Source: Tethya wilhelma (lineage: Eukaryota; Porifera; Demospongiae; Tethyida; Tethyidae). Taken from it: a DNA stretch of 64,000 bases. Location: contig CAXIPT010000004.1 in assembly GCA_964030475.1 (NCBI GenBank), positions 2,183,327-2,247,326 of the forward strand, read 5' to 3'. The position numbers and the translations under genes are program-made. This document shows positions 46,400 to 58,179 of this stretch, piece by piece (the stretch's first letter is position 1; every line of letters begins with the position of its first letter). Below the pieces are notes generated by a model that saw only the letters and a list, made by a program, of their open reading frames with translations, was not told the DNA's origin and searched no databases.

Positions 46400-48200
46400 T
46401 GGGAGACAAATTCATAGCCGGAACAATTTTTGCTAAATTGGCCCCATTTTCATCCGGTATTATTTATGACTCACAATTGGCTGGCTACTTTGAATTTGAT
46501 GACTTTTACCGATTGATGTCACTGAAAACGTGAAGGCAAGCGCCCACACTCATAGATAGTAGAGCCTCTATACTATCTCTGCCACACTATACTAGCCACT
46601 GACTGGAGTACTCAGCTACTGGTTGCTATATTTGAATCCTCTACTAGCTAACACCAGAAGAGGTGAGAGTTACTAGCCTGCTTGCTACCACTGTGACTCT
46701 TGCAAAATGATTATGATTACCTACACAATAAGCAATCAGATTCAGTGGTTCTAGCTTTCTAGATATAGTTTACTCAAGTTAGCACTAGCTGCTAACTGCT
46801 TTTCAAGGAATGCCTATACCTGCGCTAGGCAATTTCCCTGCACTCAGTGTATATACTACTAGTTATTATTAATGCTTTACAGTACACAACAGTATACTGA
46901 TGGTTTGTCAGAGTTAACTGACAGCCAAAACAAAACATATACAGATAAAATTTAAATTATAATTATAGACCAATTCAAGTGATTACGTAGTTTGAGTTTT
47001 CAATCTAGTCCTGGAGGCAACTGGAGATATGCTGTTGGTTTATGTATATGTTTCACGCATTTTGAGAATTTGCGCAATTTGCAAATTGCGCAGCACATTT
47101 TGGAAATTGTCAAAATGTCATTGTGCACGCATTTTGACTTATTTTTTAAAATGCACAAGAGCATTGCACAATTTGCAAACTGCATAGTGTTTAATTTGTG
47201 CATGTCAAATTGCACAACAGCAAACGGTGCACAACCCCCTACTCAATTAACCTTCTACCATAGGTGCTTATTTCTGAAATTTTGATGCATTATGGTATGG
47301 GATATGGACAGAGGCTTACAAATTATATAGCTGCTTGCATGTCAGGCTGTAAGAGGACTCTGACTAAGTTTCTGCAGGGGGGTGTTTTGGGGCAGGCAAC
47401 CACATGCAGTGCTTGGAATATTATTTAAGCAGACAAGACAGAATCACTAGATCCATTAGTGCCATTCAAATGAAACATCTGCACAATGGGAGGTAGAGAA
47501 CACAGACTCTAAGGGTTTTCTAATCTTGTATAGTAATTGTCAGGTAGCTATAGTAATTGTCAGTAATTGTCAGGTAGCTATAGTAATTGTCAGTTAACTA
47601 TAGCCTTGTATAGTAATTGTCAGGTACCTATTGTAATTGTCAGGTAGCTATAGTAATTGTCAGTTATAGCTATAGTAATTGTCAGTTAGCTATAGCCTTG
47701 TATAGTAATTGTCAGGTACCTATTGTAATTGTCAGGTAGCTATAGTAATTGTCAGGTAGCTATAGTAATTGCTAGTAGCTATAGTAATTGTCAGTTATAG
47801 TTATAGTAATTGTCAGTTAGCTATAGTAATAATTGTCAGTTAGCTATAGCCTTGTATAGTAATTGTCAAGTAGCTATAGCCTTAGCTATAGCATCGCAGT
47901 TAGATTCTAAGAATGTAAGCCTACTATGATGTAAAGGTCTACTGGCACAGGCACACTGCATGCAGATGATAGATCATGCAGATTAAAAAAAATACATGCA
48001 GGCTATTCCCTATACCTGACAGGCTGTAAGCTTTCTTCCAATAATTTCCAAATTGTGCAGCTGGTATCAGTCATTCCTAGTTTACGCAATTTGCAAACTG
48101 CGCACAAAATTGCACAATTTTTAAAATGCGTGCGCATTTTGACAATTTCCAAAATGCATTGCGCATGCAATTTACCAATTATACAAATTGTTAAAATGCG
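46400..48200. repeat. Repeat unit R copy 1, with inverted GCGCAATTTGC segments and internal minisatellite
   Basis: From about 46485 the sequence recurs at 62710-64000 with small differences. Segments at 47060-47215 and 48075-48200 are roughly inverted copies (GGAAATTGTCAAAATG against CATTTTGACAATTTCC). Between them lies the minisatellite at 47521-47885. One conserved stretch (about 47290-47475) encodes an open peptide in the second copy (MVWDAWKEAYKLYIAACMSG) but is broken here. Confidence 0.7.
47521..47885. repeat. Minisatellite TAGCTATAGTAATTGTCAGG (about 20-bp unit)
   Basis: About 17 variable copies of TAGCTATAGTAATTGTCAGG with occasional GCCTTGTATAG insertions. The same satellite ends the window (63755-64000). 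Confidence 0.95.
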
Positions 48201-48897
48201 CGGAATATATATATTTTGATGATAATGTTTGTAATTTTATATTCAGGGCAATCCTCAAGAAGTACCAGGACAAGCAGCACCCTCAAAGCTCCACCTCCTC
48301 TTCTGTTGCTAAGCAACCATCAACGGAATCAGCCAAAGAGGATGTCCCTGTCATTACTATTAGTGACGAAGAACAAGAAGGTACTATGATAAGCTGTTAT
48401 GCTGATGCAAATTTGCGATAACTCAAGTTATTGTAGCTTCATCCATAAAAGTTATAAATATTTCAGTCCAAATTTATACTCTTACTTGTGTACCTTATTG
48501 TCTAGGCCCAACAAGTAGTGATCATAGCAAACCAAGAGCTAATGTTGGCACTACTGAAGGACAGAAAGAAGAAAACAGGGAGAAGATCTACGTGGTGTAC
48601 ACTGACACCATATCAGTGAGTGCATGACTAGCTTATAGCTACACTACCGTGTGTGATTGAATTATTTCACTGGTCCAAATTTTTGTAGTAATCACTGGCA
48701 GTCATTTCACAGTGAGCAAGACACTTTGCATGAGCCTCTTAATTGTAGCTTTATAATCACACATTTCCGCTCAGTTCTTTTGTTCTGCAAACAGATTTTC
48801 ACCTCAAAAATCACAAGAAATTTCGCTGAGAACCCTGCAATCTCGACATACAGTACATGTCATGTATACCATAATATGCGGATTTCATATGTAGCTA

Positions 48898-49090
48898 CCG
48901 TATAGTAGGTAAATTTGGTAAGAATCAAATTTGCCGAATTGGTGAATTATTATTCAAATCGCCAACCTAGTTTTGTACGTATGTGTGTGTGTACCAACAA
49001 TGCAGCTTGGGAATTAAAATCGCATCATAAAATAATGTTATAATGGGAATTCGCCAAATTTTAAGCCCGCCAAATTTACCAACTATACAG
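48898..49090. mobile_element. MITE, CCGTATAG family (GTAGG subtype)
   Basis: 193 bp in WAPL copy B intron 13, ends CCGTATAGTAGGTAAATT and AATTTACCAACTATACAG, TA flanks. Missing from copy A. Confidence 0.8.
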
Positions 49091-49667
49091 TAGTAGTCTT
49101 TCCGTCAGATGAACCTTTTCTCCCTCTCACACACATCCTCCTATAGATATCGGAGCTGGCCCATGAGTGTCTTCTCTCCCTCACCTCTGCCCACTATAAC
49201 CCTCACTGGCTGAGAGAGGAGCTGAGGATAGCAGGAGGACTTGACATCCTGGCCAATATGGGTGGGTGGGCATTAATTAGAATCATCATTTTTGTACCAT
49301 ACTGATTATGGTACGTGTAAGGTTAGAGATATTCATGGTAGCCATGGAAGATTTTAAGCATATACGTATGTGTGTAAACTGAGTTGTTGCAATCATGATG
49401 AGATATATACTATCTTTCACAGTTATTAAACCCATCTGAGCTAGCTAGTGCATAAACATGTAGCTACTTGTAAGAACTCTTTTTTCAAATTACCTAAAAT
49501 TATATAGGAGAAACCATTAATATCTGTTTGGGTCTTAATTTCAGCCTGTTCTGTGTACATTACTTCGTGGCCAATTGATAGTACAGTATTAGTGGCATTG
49601 GGATTGAGAGTAGGCTCTGAATTGACATGTGTGTATACTCGTAGCTACATATTTCTAATACCTACTG

Positions 49668-49916
49668 TATCCCGGGCAAAAATTGTCCCGTTATAACGTG
49701 TTTCTAATGCGTTAGTATTGCGTTTATAACGCGGGATTTATTTTTAACGCTCTCATTTTTAAATGACGACCCTTACCCTCCAAATGAATACAGAGGGTAA
49801 GGGTCGTCATTTAGAAATGAGAGCGTTAAAAATCAATCGCGCGTTATGAACGCATTCAACGCAATACTAACGCATTAGAAACGCGCGTTATAACGGGACA
49901 ATCTTTGCCCGGGATA
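49668..49916. mobile_element. Fold-back element, almost entirely palindromic (249 bp)
   Basis: Arms start TATCCCGGGCAAAAATTGTC and GACAATCTTTGCCCGGGATA and pair through AACGCGC/GCGCGTT-like blocks to the centre (GACGACCCTTACCCTC ... GAGGGTAAGGGTCGTC). The only unpaired stretch is about 12 bases. Looks like a fold-back/MITE element in WAPL copy B intron 14. Confidence 0.9.
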
Positions 49917-50299
49917 TATATTATAGTTTAATGGTAGTAGCTATTTGACTAGAATTCGAAAGACCTGAGCCATGTAGACCACTTCAAGATTTTTTGGGCA
50001 TCGGAATGACTGACTAGAATGGAGCAGTGAAATGGAATGGAATTGATGACCTTTACCAGTCATATATATAAACATTGTGCATGCTCGGTAGGTGCAGCAA
50101 CACCTCGTGGGTTCTCTATTTTTGCCAGTGTAGCCGAAGGATAAACTGACAAGAATCTTGGTGTCATGGCCTTTGGATTGCGAGATAACCCCATCATTTT
50201 GGGTTCCTCATCAGCTAGTTCACCCGTAAAAGTCTTGGAAGGTGATAAGTACATGTAGGTAAAAAGAAATTCAATGGTCAACACAAGTTTTTTGGATCA

Positions 50300-50735
50300 T
50301 CAGTATAGTATAAACATACCCAAATGAAGAGAACGGAAAGAAGGAAAGGCTCCATCCAAAAAGAAAAGACCCTCCCAAAGTTGTGAGAGAGTACCGTTTA
50401 CTGCATTGCTAGAGCCACGGTCTCAAAGCGCATATCCCTCGTCTCAGTATGAAACTACTGGTATCCATCCTCAACTTATCAAAGTGAAATGACAGAGTAC
50501 ATATCGAATAGTGTTACATTTCCAAGTGGTGCAACAAGTTTGTCAGAGTCTACCTATCGTCGTCAGATTCCTTCGAGTCCATCACCTCTTATCCCTTTTT
50601 AAACAGAAACTGATTCACAGCCGTTTACTCTTTGTTTCATCTGGGAATATTAGTGTCTGCCGAGGTTGCAAGCAGAAATTTGTGAAGCCAGCAGTGATCC
50701 CATATGATCTATGTGTTCGCCATCAAGCTTGAGCT
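50300..50735 (+). pseudogene. Fragment of a transposon-type ORF
   Basis: Frames with stops end in SSGNISVCRGCKQKFVKPAV followed by IPYDLCVRHQA. A CxxC knuckle ahead of a basic, proline-containing stretch is reminiscent of C-terminal ends of repetitive-element proteins in sponge and cnidarian genomes. This is a pattern impression only. Low copy support within the window. Confidence 0.35.
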
Positions 50736-50984
50736 CTATAACTTACTTACAATTCAATGATAATTGTATGTAATGTAATGTAATCATTAATGACATGTAT
50801 AATGCTATAATTATTACAAAATTTATTTATCTGGTAAAGGTCATCAATTCCATTCCATTCCAGTAGGTCATTTCGCTGAATAAATGCCCAGATTTTTCCA
50901 ATGATTTTTTGTGTGTCATAGGCTACCTCCCCCATCTGATAGCTATTTGTCTGTGGATTTGTCATTGTATGTTTATCATACGTA

Positions 50985-51986
50985 CGGTAGTACATATAAT
51001 AGGAATGGGCCGACTGTCCCATAGACACAATACACTGAAATGTTGGTCACCATAAAAATCTAATCAAACAAAATTAAACCTTCAAAGTTGCTCAGAGGCT
51101 CTCAATGACAGATTACTAACTGCATGCAAGGCCTAAACTCACAAACTTTCCTAAGCACTCGTAGAGAGCACTAGTGTGAAGCCACCATAGTGCCATTTTT
51201 TGTTCTCCTAACGTACTTACTTACATACTTCCTAACTGACTTACTTGAAAAGGATTTCCAGAGAACCAGAATGTGTTGAGCCAAGTTTGACAGCACAAAG
51301 TAAGTTCCTTTCATGGGCACTACATTCCTTGATACTCGTTTTGATCATAAAATTATACCTAAACAAAAACTAGAAAGCTTTGAAACTTAGTATATAAATT
51401 CATGTACTACAATGCAGCCATCTTGTATGTAGAATTCAAAGGTCATTTATCAATCCACGTGGCATTATTATGCGCTTGCGCATTAGCCTCTTCAAGCATA
51501 ATGAAGTGTATGACTGTTGTAGCTACTACTCAAGCTTTTTGTAGGGACTATAACCAGTCTCTGATAGTCTCCACACTGTAGTGTTAAAAAAAAAAATGAA
51601 TGAACAAGTATTTAAAAAAATAAGTAGCATAGGAATGGGCAGTGTAGTAAAAAGTATTGGAACAAGGCATGTCTTAATTTCGGCACATGACTACTTCATT
51701 TTTATATCCAACTCTTGCCCGGCAGTCCAGTTTGAGTTACTTTTCTGTTATGGTTTATTCCACTGGTTAGCCAACTGATTAGTAAGATTTTGCAATAATA
51801 AACTAGATATGAGGTATACTATTGTACAGGTCATTGCATTTATGACACTGAGGATTCATATAAGGGATCAAGAATAAAAATTAAGTAGTCATGTGCCGAA
51901 ATTAAGACATGCCTTGTTCCAATACTTTTTACCATACTGCCTATTCCTACACTACTTATTTTTTTTGAAATTTCTACTACTTGTTC
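50985..51986. mobile_element. Inverted second copy of the composite TE at 30912-31890
   Basis: 51603-51986 is the TIR element (GGAATGGGCAGTGTAG ... CTGCCTATTCCTACAC), and 50985-51600 is the reverse complement of 31313-31890 (for example ACTACCGTACGTATGAT against ATCATACGTACGGTAGT). It lies in WAPL copy B intron 14. Confidence 0.85.
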
Positions 51987-52469
51987 TTAAATATAAGGTT
52001 CCAAGTTGTGGTTATGTAGTTTCCTGCTGTCAGTAGGCAGTGGCTGCTTTTTATCTAAATATCGAGTATCAAGTATTGGAATTGATATTGATTATACATC
52101 CTTAAACTATGAGCTAAAATCACACATTAAGTATTTTATATTCTAGTTCAATGGCATGGCGTGCATTTTTCCCAGCTTAGATGTCTTAGCACTCATGCAT
52201 TTCTCAAGCACTATATATAGTCACACGGAAAAGCTCATATGATGATGCCTCTCTTAAACCTTCGTGATAAACAAAAAGACATGATCTGTCAAGAATAATT
52301 AAATAATTCAGTATAGTTGAAGTAGTATCACTGGGGAAATACTCTTATTTCACTGTTCATCTTCAAAGCGTCTGCTATATATATAATTCAACCCCAATTG
52401 GTGTTAAAGTTCATACGAGCCAAGTCACCACTACTGTAACAATCATTACAACTATACAGTAGCTCCATC

Positions 52470-53279
52470 ATGTTCGTTGTACAGCTGTCTCTCATTGCTG
52501 CCTCCATCCTACTGCCAGTGGTCTCATCTCAACAGCAAACCCTTCCCCTCTCTCTCCCTCCATCAGTGATCCCACCAACTGGTGATGGAGGAATCTGTCC
52601 TGCTGACCTTGAAAGAGAAGCCGCTCGAGATGATATTCGCATTTCAGTATCAGGACTGTTACCAACTGCAGTACAAGTGTTGTTGGGACCTCAGTCTCTT
52701 CCTCAGTGTGGAGATGGTCTGTGGTATCGTGCTGCTTTCCTCAACATGACTGATCCTACAGAGGAATGTCCTCCTGCTTGGAGGGAATTTACAGAGAGTA
52801 CTCTGCGAGGGTGTATTCGACCACCTTCAGACACTAGAGGTTGTGCATCGACTATTTATAATGTTAGCATCGAGTACAGCAAGGTGTGTGGACGAGTCAT
52901 TGGCTATCAGTTTAGCCTACCTGATGCAATTTTTCGCGTTGAAATTATAGGAGGAATCGATGATCCTTATCTTGATGGTGTAAGTGTGACACGTGGAACT
53001 ACACACACTCACGTTTGGTCATTTGCTGCCGGCAACAATGATAATTCACATGATGGTCTTACATGTCTGTGTGCTAATTCCTTTGGTGCTGTACCTTCTT
53101 TGTTTGTTGGTAATAACTACTTCAGAATCTGTGAGACTGAAAATCATCTAAGTGGTCAAACAACCCTTTCTATCCTAATGACCCTTTCTGGCATGGTCAG
53201 AATTGTCCTGCATGGTAGTGACTGTTGTATGTTCAACTCCTCTCCCTGGTTTTTAGTTGAATATAGTGGCACCAGTTGA
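52470..53279 (+). CDS. Secreted cysteine-containing protein of unknown function (269 aa)
   Basis: Single open frame with a clear signal peptide (MFVVQLSLIAASILLPVVSS) and no further hydrophobic segment, so probably secreted. Cysteine-bearing blocks: GGICPADLEREAARDDIR, CGDGLWYRAAFLNMTDPTEE followed by CPPAW, RGCIRPP, GCASTIYNVSIEYSKVCGRV, IGYQF, DGVSVTRGTTHTHVWSFAAG, CLCAN. Several N-glycosylation sites (NMT, NVS, NSS). The arrangement recalls uncharacterised secreted proteins I associate with sponges and cnidarians. No enzyme motif. It sits in the large copy B intron between exons 14 and 15, same strand; copy A has no equivalent. The 3' flank has a (TATG)n tract at about 53391-53424. Confidence 0.75.
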   Translation: MFVVQLSLIAASILLPVVSSQQQTLPLSLPPSVIPPTGDGGICPADLEREAARDDIRISVSGLLPTAVQVLLGPQSLPQCGDGLWYRAAFLNMTDPTEECPPAWREFTESTLRGCIRPPSDTRGCASTIYNVSIEYSKVCGRVIGYQFSLPDAIFRVEIIGGIDDPYLDGVSVTRGTTHTHVWSFAAGNNDNSHDGLTCLCANSFGAVPSLFVGNNYFRICETENHLSGQTTLSILMTLSGMVRIVLHGSDCCMFNSSPWFLVEYSGTS

Positions 53280-53713
53280 ACTGGTTGAGCTGTGCATACA
53301 GTAGTCAATGAGTTAAGTAAACAATGCTATAGCATGCATGCAGTGTTACAGTAGTGAACTTTGGATATAGCTAAAAGTGTCTATATGTTATGTATGTATG
53401 TATGTATGTATGTATGTATGTATAGTGATCAATTGTTGCTCTGTGCAGGGAACTTTGGAATAGCTATTACTTTTAAGTTGAATGTGTGTTATAGTTTGAC
53501 GAAGTAATTGATTAGCAGTTTCAGCGACACTCTGATACAACTCTTAGTAGAGTTTTTTTTTTATTAATTTTGATGTTGAACCATATATAACTAGCAGTGG
53601 GTTGCATTTAGGAGGAGGGGGTTAAGTTTCAACACTTCTTTGAACACACTAAGGCATTGTGTGATTCAATCAAGAAACAACTACAAAATGAACTAAACAA
53701 CTATAGCTGTCTA

Positions 53714-53928
53714 CCGTATAGCACAAAATATTGGTGGGAATAAAATTTGGTGGGTTGTCATAAATTTCATGATTGGCGGATTTTATTTTGGTGTTTGCGC
53801 ACGCAGCAATACACGTATTCCGTATGTGTATACGCAAAAATGACTATTTGGAGGATTTAATATTCGTAGTCCTTACCGAAACCACCAATCCGCCAATGTT
53901 AAAATCCGCCAAATTTTGTGCTATACGG
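53714..53928. mobile_element. MITE, CCGTATAG family (GCACA subtype)
   Basis: 215 bp, ends CCGTATAGCACAAAAT and ATTTTGTGCTATACGG, TA flanks. Lies 50 bp upstream of WAPL copy B exon 15. Confidence 0.85.
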
Positions 53929-54071
53929 TATTTTTTAAATTTTGTTTATTTGTGCATGTTTTCTATTGTTGCCATAGTGATATCCAGCTGTGAGGGTCGG
54001 TCTCAAGTGGACTCATTCGGCCTCAGTGATGGAGGGGGTGGTGACTACATTGGCAGTGTGTGTGCTAGGGT

Positions 54072-55362
54072 CTGTGTGTTGGAGAGGCAGCTGAAGTGTC
54101 TTGAGAACGTAAGGGGTTATATTTAAAACTCTTGCACATGTACTTTGACCTTTTAAGCACTGTATTGTTTCAGTGAATTTGGGAAATTAAAACTATTAGA
54201 GCTAGACTATAATATATAGGTACAACCTTTGCTGAACCTATGGGTATTTCCAGACTCTCCCACACGCTAAAAAGTAGGAAAGAGAAAGTGTAGTATAGGT
54301 ACTGACGAGAGCCTGAGAATAAAGCTATGCTGAGCCTGAAAGTCTGTTAATCTATCAAAATAAATGATAGTGTTATGGGATGTAGTGAAATGTGTCAACT
54401 TTGACCTTTTTATCGTACACTCAATATATTCAGGTCACTGTTGGTAATAAGGACAACCAGTCATATTGTGTGGTGTTTGATGGATCTATGCTTATATCAA
54501 AACTGATCAAGTATGTTATAATTTATTTTAACAAAGAACTTTACTTAATTTGGTGGAGGGGTTGTATATGAGAAATTATTTCTCTCTAATTATAGGATGT
54601 TTGCACTCTGCCAAGAGTTTATAAAGCTGGAGTTCCTCAGGTACAGTAAATAAACATTATTTTTCTTCATCTACTCATAGTCTTTTCTTCTCTGTTTGTG
54701 CCATCTTGATGAAGGTGTTCCACTCAAGATTGCCTGGTAGCCATCTTCAAGTTTCTTCTGAATGTAACCCACGACAACCAACTGGGCTGCCACAGAATAG
54801 GAGAACAGAGAGGGGTCATGGATGCTCTGTTGAGAGTGGCCTTCCAGGTATGTATGATATTAGGATATTGGTTAGGAGTGTTAGTATGCACATATGTTGT
54901 GGTTGCCATGGAGACCACATCTTGTTGCCGAGGTATCACAGTAACTGGTGAATAGGGTGGTGTTTACTTGGGTAGGTATGAGCATTTGCAAATTAGGAGG
55001 AATTGCATGGAATGCTTTGGGGAATCTCCTTTCCTATAGGACCTTAGAGGAAAATGTGTACTCTCAACGTACAAGTGTGGGTTTATATGTGTTGCCATAG
55101 TAATGCATATATACACCTAATCATTCTCCAGAGTAACTCACATTCGTTTTTCCTTCATCCTTTTGTAGCTGACTCAGCACCTTCCTGAGAGTAGTCGATT
55201 TGACATCATAGTCCTGGTAAGTTACTGAAACAATCATTACATAATTATGATGTAATAATATGACTTTAATGCAGGTATTGGGTCTACTGATCAACCTCAC
55301 TGAGCATAGCAACACCAATAGGAAGCAATTGGAGTCCACTAGTGTCGATTACTATGGCAACA
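54072..55362 (+). repeat. Identical 1.29-kb block, copy B
   Basis: Same sequence by eye as 37134-38424, introns included. Only a few substitutions lie just upstream (exon 15 start). Confidence 0.9.
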
Positions 55363-55805
55363 GTGACCAAAATGAACCAAAAAGTGACAATGTTGACGAT
55401 TTGGAAATGATGGAGAGAGAGTTGTATGGTTCCCATGGCAACAATTCATCAATAAGAGCACTAATATGTCTCTTTCTGACACACTATTCAAAAGCTGAGT
55501 CAGCAAATATTGAGGTAACCTTACTTTGTCTTTTAATTAAATTTTTAATTGTCAAACAATGATTGGGTCTACCATAGACCATGATATGTCGTATAGTGCA
55601 AGTCTTACTGTACACTATCACCAACTTGTGGTACACACACATAATAATGTAGGCAAGAAATGTGAATTTATTCTAATTTGCTGTTCATACTGCATGTACC
55701 CATGTACTCTTGTTTTTTGTTGTGTTTTGTTTGTTTGTTTGTTTTTTTAATTTCTCCACTAAATTACTAAAATACGTTATTGATTATACCAAACAGTTGC
55801 ACAAT

Positions 55806-55807
<2 letters not shown>

Positions 55808-55853
<46 letters not shown>
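55808..55853. repeat. (CA)n tract before WAPL exon 21 acceptor, copy B
   Basis: Longer than the copy A tract (about 38669-38689) at the same acceptor. Confidence 0.9.
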
Positions 55854-55857
<4 letters not shown>

Positions 55858-56689
55858 GGTTCCCACTCCCCAGAGGTTGTCTCAACTCTCCTCTACCCCC
55901 ATGACCTCGCCTCACAGAGGGGAGCAGGTCAAGAGAGACCTCACCAGCTCCTTTGCCGAGAGAATAAAATCATCAAGGTGAGACTTCATAATTTATATCT
56001 GAAAACTAACTTCCCTGGGCATCAACAACCTTGCTAAGGAAGTAACTTCAGGTTGTTTGCCACACTCTGTTTTGTTAGCTGAAATTTCGTTTGTAAGATT
56101 GTATTCTTTTGGCACAAAAAGCTTCCGATTTCTATCTAGTTTCACTAACAACAGCTTGTTCAAGCTCTGTGTGTGAGCATGTATATCTAATTAGTTCAAT
56201 TTTAGGCAATAATCTATTACGTACATGTTAGCACATGAGCCATGTTAAGATAAACATTAACTGTTTCAACACCTCAAGGTTGTTCACCATGTATTTGCTG
56301 AGAAATAATTATATGGTACGTGTAATATCTATTGACATTCACATAATTATAATGTATAGAACTCCCCAAAAAGGAGAGCCTTCATCAAATTCATCTTCAC
56401 AAGATGATAGTCAAAGGTCAAAGTCCAACTCTGAAGCAGACGGGACAAACTGGTTATCAGAACAGGTTCTACGGGGTGAGAGTTCAACGAAGGACCTTCA
56501 GGATGGAGAGGGGAGTGCCGGGGTGAAGGGTGGAGAGGGTGGAGATGAAAGTGACGAAGAGGAGGCGTATGAGAGCATCCAGACTGACCCTCTGGTGTTC
56601 AGTCGTGAGGAGTTTGATGCTGGTATGTTTAATTGATGTCAGGGCCTCCTCCCAAATAATGCTCACTATGCTTTGCCCAGATACAATGT

Positions 56690-56692
<3 letters not shown>

Positions 56693-56762
<70 letters not shown>
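56693..56762. repeat. (CA)n tract abutting WAPL exon 23 acceptor, copy B
   Basis: 70 bp of pure CA running into CAG at 56761-56763. Copy A has only about 12 bp of CA at this position (39578-39590). Confidence 0.9.
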
Positions 56763-56763
<1 letters not shown>

Positions 56764-57566
56764 CTCTTCATCACGATGGTCAACACATGGAGGACTCCAT
56801 CATTGCTTCCTATTCAGCTCTTCTCCTGGGCATCTTGCATGATCAGGCACAACCAAGTAAGATGGATAACAATAGTCTTGCGAGTCAATTGAGTACTTGG
56901 GATGGGGTGATTAAACCGAAATTAATTAGTATACCGAAATGATCACATATGGGACCAATCACGTCCTCTTTGGCTAAGTGACTATAGTACCTATTTTAAT
57001 AGTCATTTCCGTATTGCTTCAATTATACAGTACATAGCGCTAGTCTTTCATGGTGTGATTTCTCTATAATTTTTTTAGGATTCAGTGGACGTTGTGAGAA
57101 GTGCCATGCCTTCGAAGACCTTTTCAGAAATGATTGGGATTTTAAAGAAGTTTGTCTCCTTCATGAACATGGCTGTAAGTAGAACTGACTCACATATGCA
57201 TTGGTACATCACTGCAAAACTGATCAAGAAATAACTATCTATTCGTCTCACATACACAGGGGTCGCTATCAGGATTGGACTCCATCCGTCACATTGTGAA
57301 ATACTTAGAGGCTGAGCAAGCCCCATATTTGTGAGTAGGTCGGCTCTGCTGTTCTTTTTCGTCGTCATCGTATACTCGATAATCAAGAACTTTGACCATC
57401 AGCTTCTAAACTAGACCACATGATCGTCCACTTGGCTGAGCTGATTGAGTAGTGTACGTGTTTGCTGACGTACGTGACTGAACTTTAAGCAAGAGTGAAA
57501 TGGGATCCTGCATGCTAGCTACTCAGCATTTTGTAAGTTTTATTTGTGCTCAACCTGTAGTTATAT

Positions 57567-57906
57567 AGTGGTGTATCCAGGATTTCAGTCAAGGGGGTGC
57601 TGATACAATGCAGGCGTGGAGCGCCCTAAAATTTTGGGGTAGTCACGCCCACTTTGGGGTCACGTGAGCAAAATTATTGCTTATTGCACTGGAAATAGCA
57701 CTGTATTCTGCAGTTTTTTCGGCCTTTTCTCCAATCTTTATACAAAGTTTCACTTTTAATTGAAAGACAATTTAAAGTCTTGTCAGCTTATATTATTTTT
57801 ATTGAACAGCACTTGTCTTGAGCGCTGCTTTTAAGCGATGATGTCATTATTTTCTGAGCTAGGGGGGTGCTCGAGCACCCTGAGCACCATGCTAGATACG
57901 CCACTG
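57567..57906. mobile_element. Short TIR element related to 12541-12894
   Basis: Begins AGTGGTGTATCCAGGATTTC, ends CTAGATACGCCACTG, flanked by a 7-bp direct repeat GTTATAT (57560-57566, 57907-57913). The interior shares GGAGCGCCCTAAAATTTTGG and CACGCCCACTT features with the other copy. Confidence 0.75.
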
Positions 57907-57947
57907 GTTATATTGTCGTATGTTGTATGTACATAAAACTTGCATGT

Positions 57948-58179
57948 TGTAATGACTGTGTTTGTCATTGTATATGTATTTCCTGTTTGTGGTAAAGATT
58001 CATATCCTGTGTCATGACCTAAAAATAACCTATATAGATGTGCACATGCATGTTGTGTTGTCAGAGAGTTATATTACCGAGTATAAAAGATATATCGCTT
58101 TTTCAAGTAATACTCAGTGAACTGTATCTAGTTGGGTGGTTGCTAACTAGTACTAGTCTATTACTGAGAAGATATTACA
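57948..58179 (+). mobile_element. 5' LTR of a Ty3/gypsy-type retrotransposon
   Basis: 232 bp, TGTAATGACTG ... GATATTACA, with a TATAAAAG promoter-like motif near 58083. Followed at 58181 by TGGCGACGAGGTCGGGA, a plausible tRNA primer-binding site. Confidence 0.85.

Larger units (their letters stand above)
42232..57334 (+). pseudogene. WAPL: WAPL copy B, exons 9 (remnant) to 25, no promoter or 5' exons
   Basis: Remnant exon 9 end at 42232-42262; exon 10 at 42491-42572 (one base shorter than copy A near GTCGTCGG, so frameshifted); 42636-42744; 48247-48380; 48506-48615; 49147-49260; 53978-54108; 54434-54510; 54596-54640; 54715-54847; 55169-55216; 55275-55514; 55859-55977; 56360-56622; 56764-56855; 57079-57174; 57260-57334. 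Exons 11-25 are open and keep exon 20 whole (DYYGNSDQNEPKSDNVDDLE). The C-terminus ends EAEQAPYL rather than EAL. Without exons 1-8 it cannot make full WAPL alone. It could supply alternative 3' exons, be a pseudogene, or be an alternative haplotype placed in tandem. Confidence 0.75.

Noticed and set aside
47521..47885. Possible CRISPR-like array
   Set aside because: The 20-bp units are directly adjacent with no unique spacers; it is a minisatellite.
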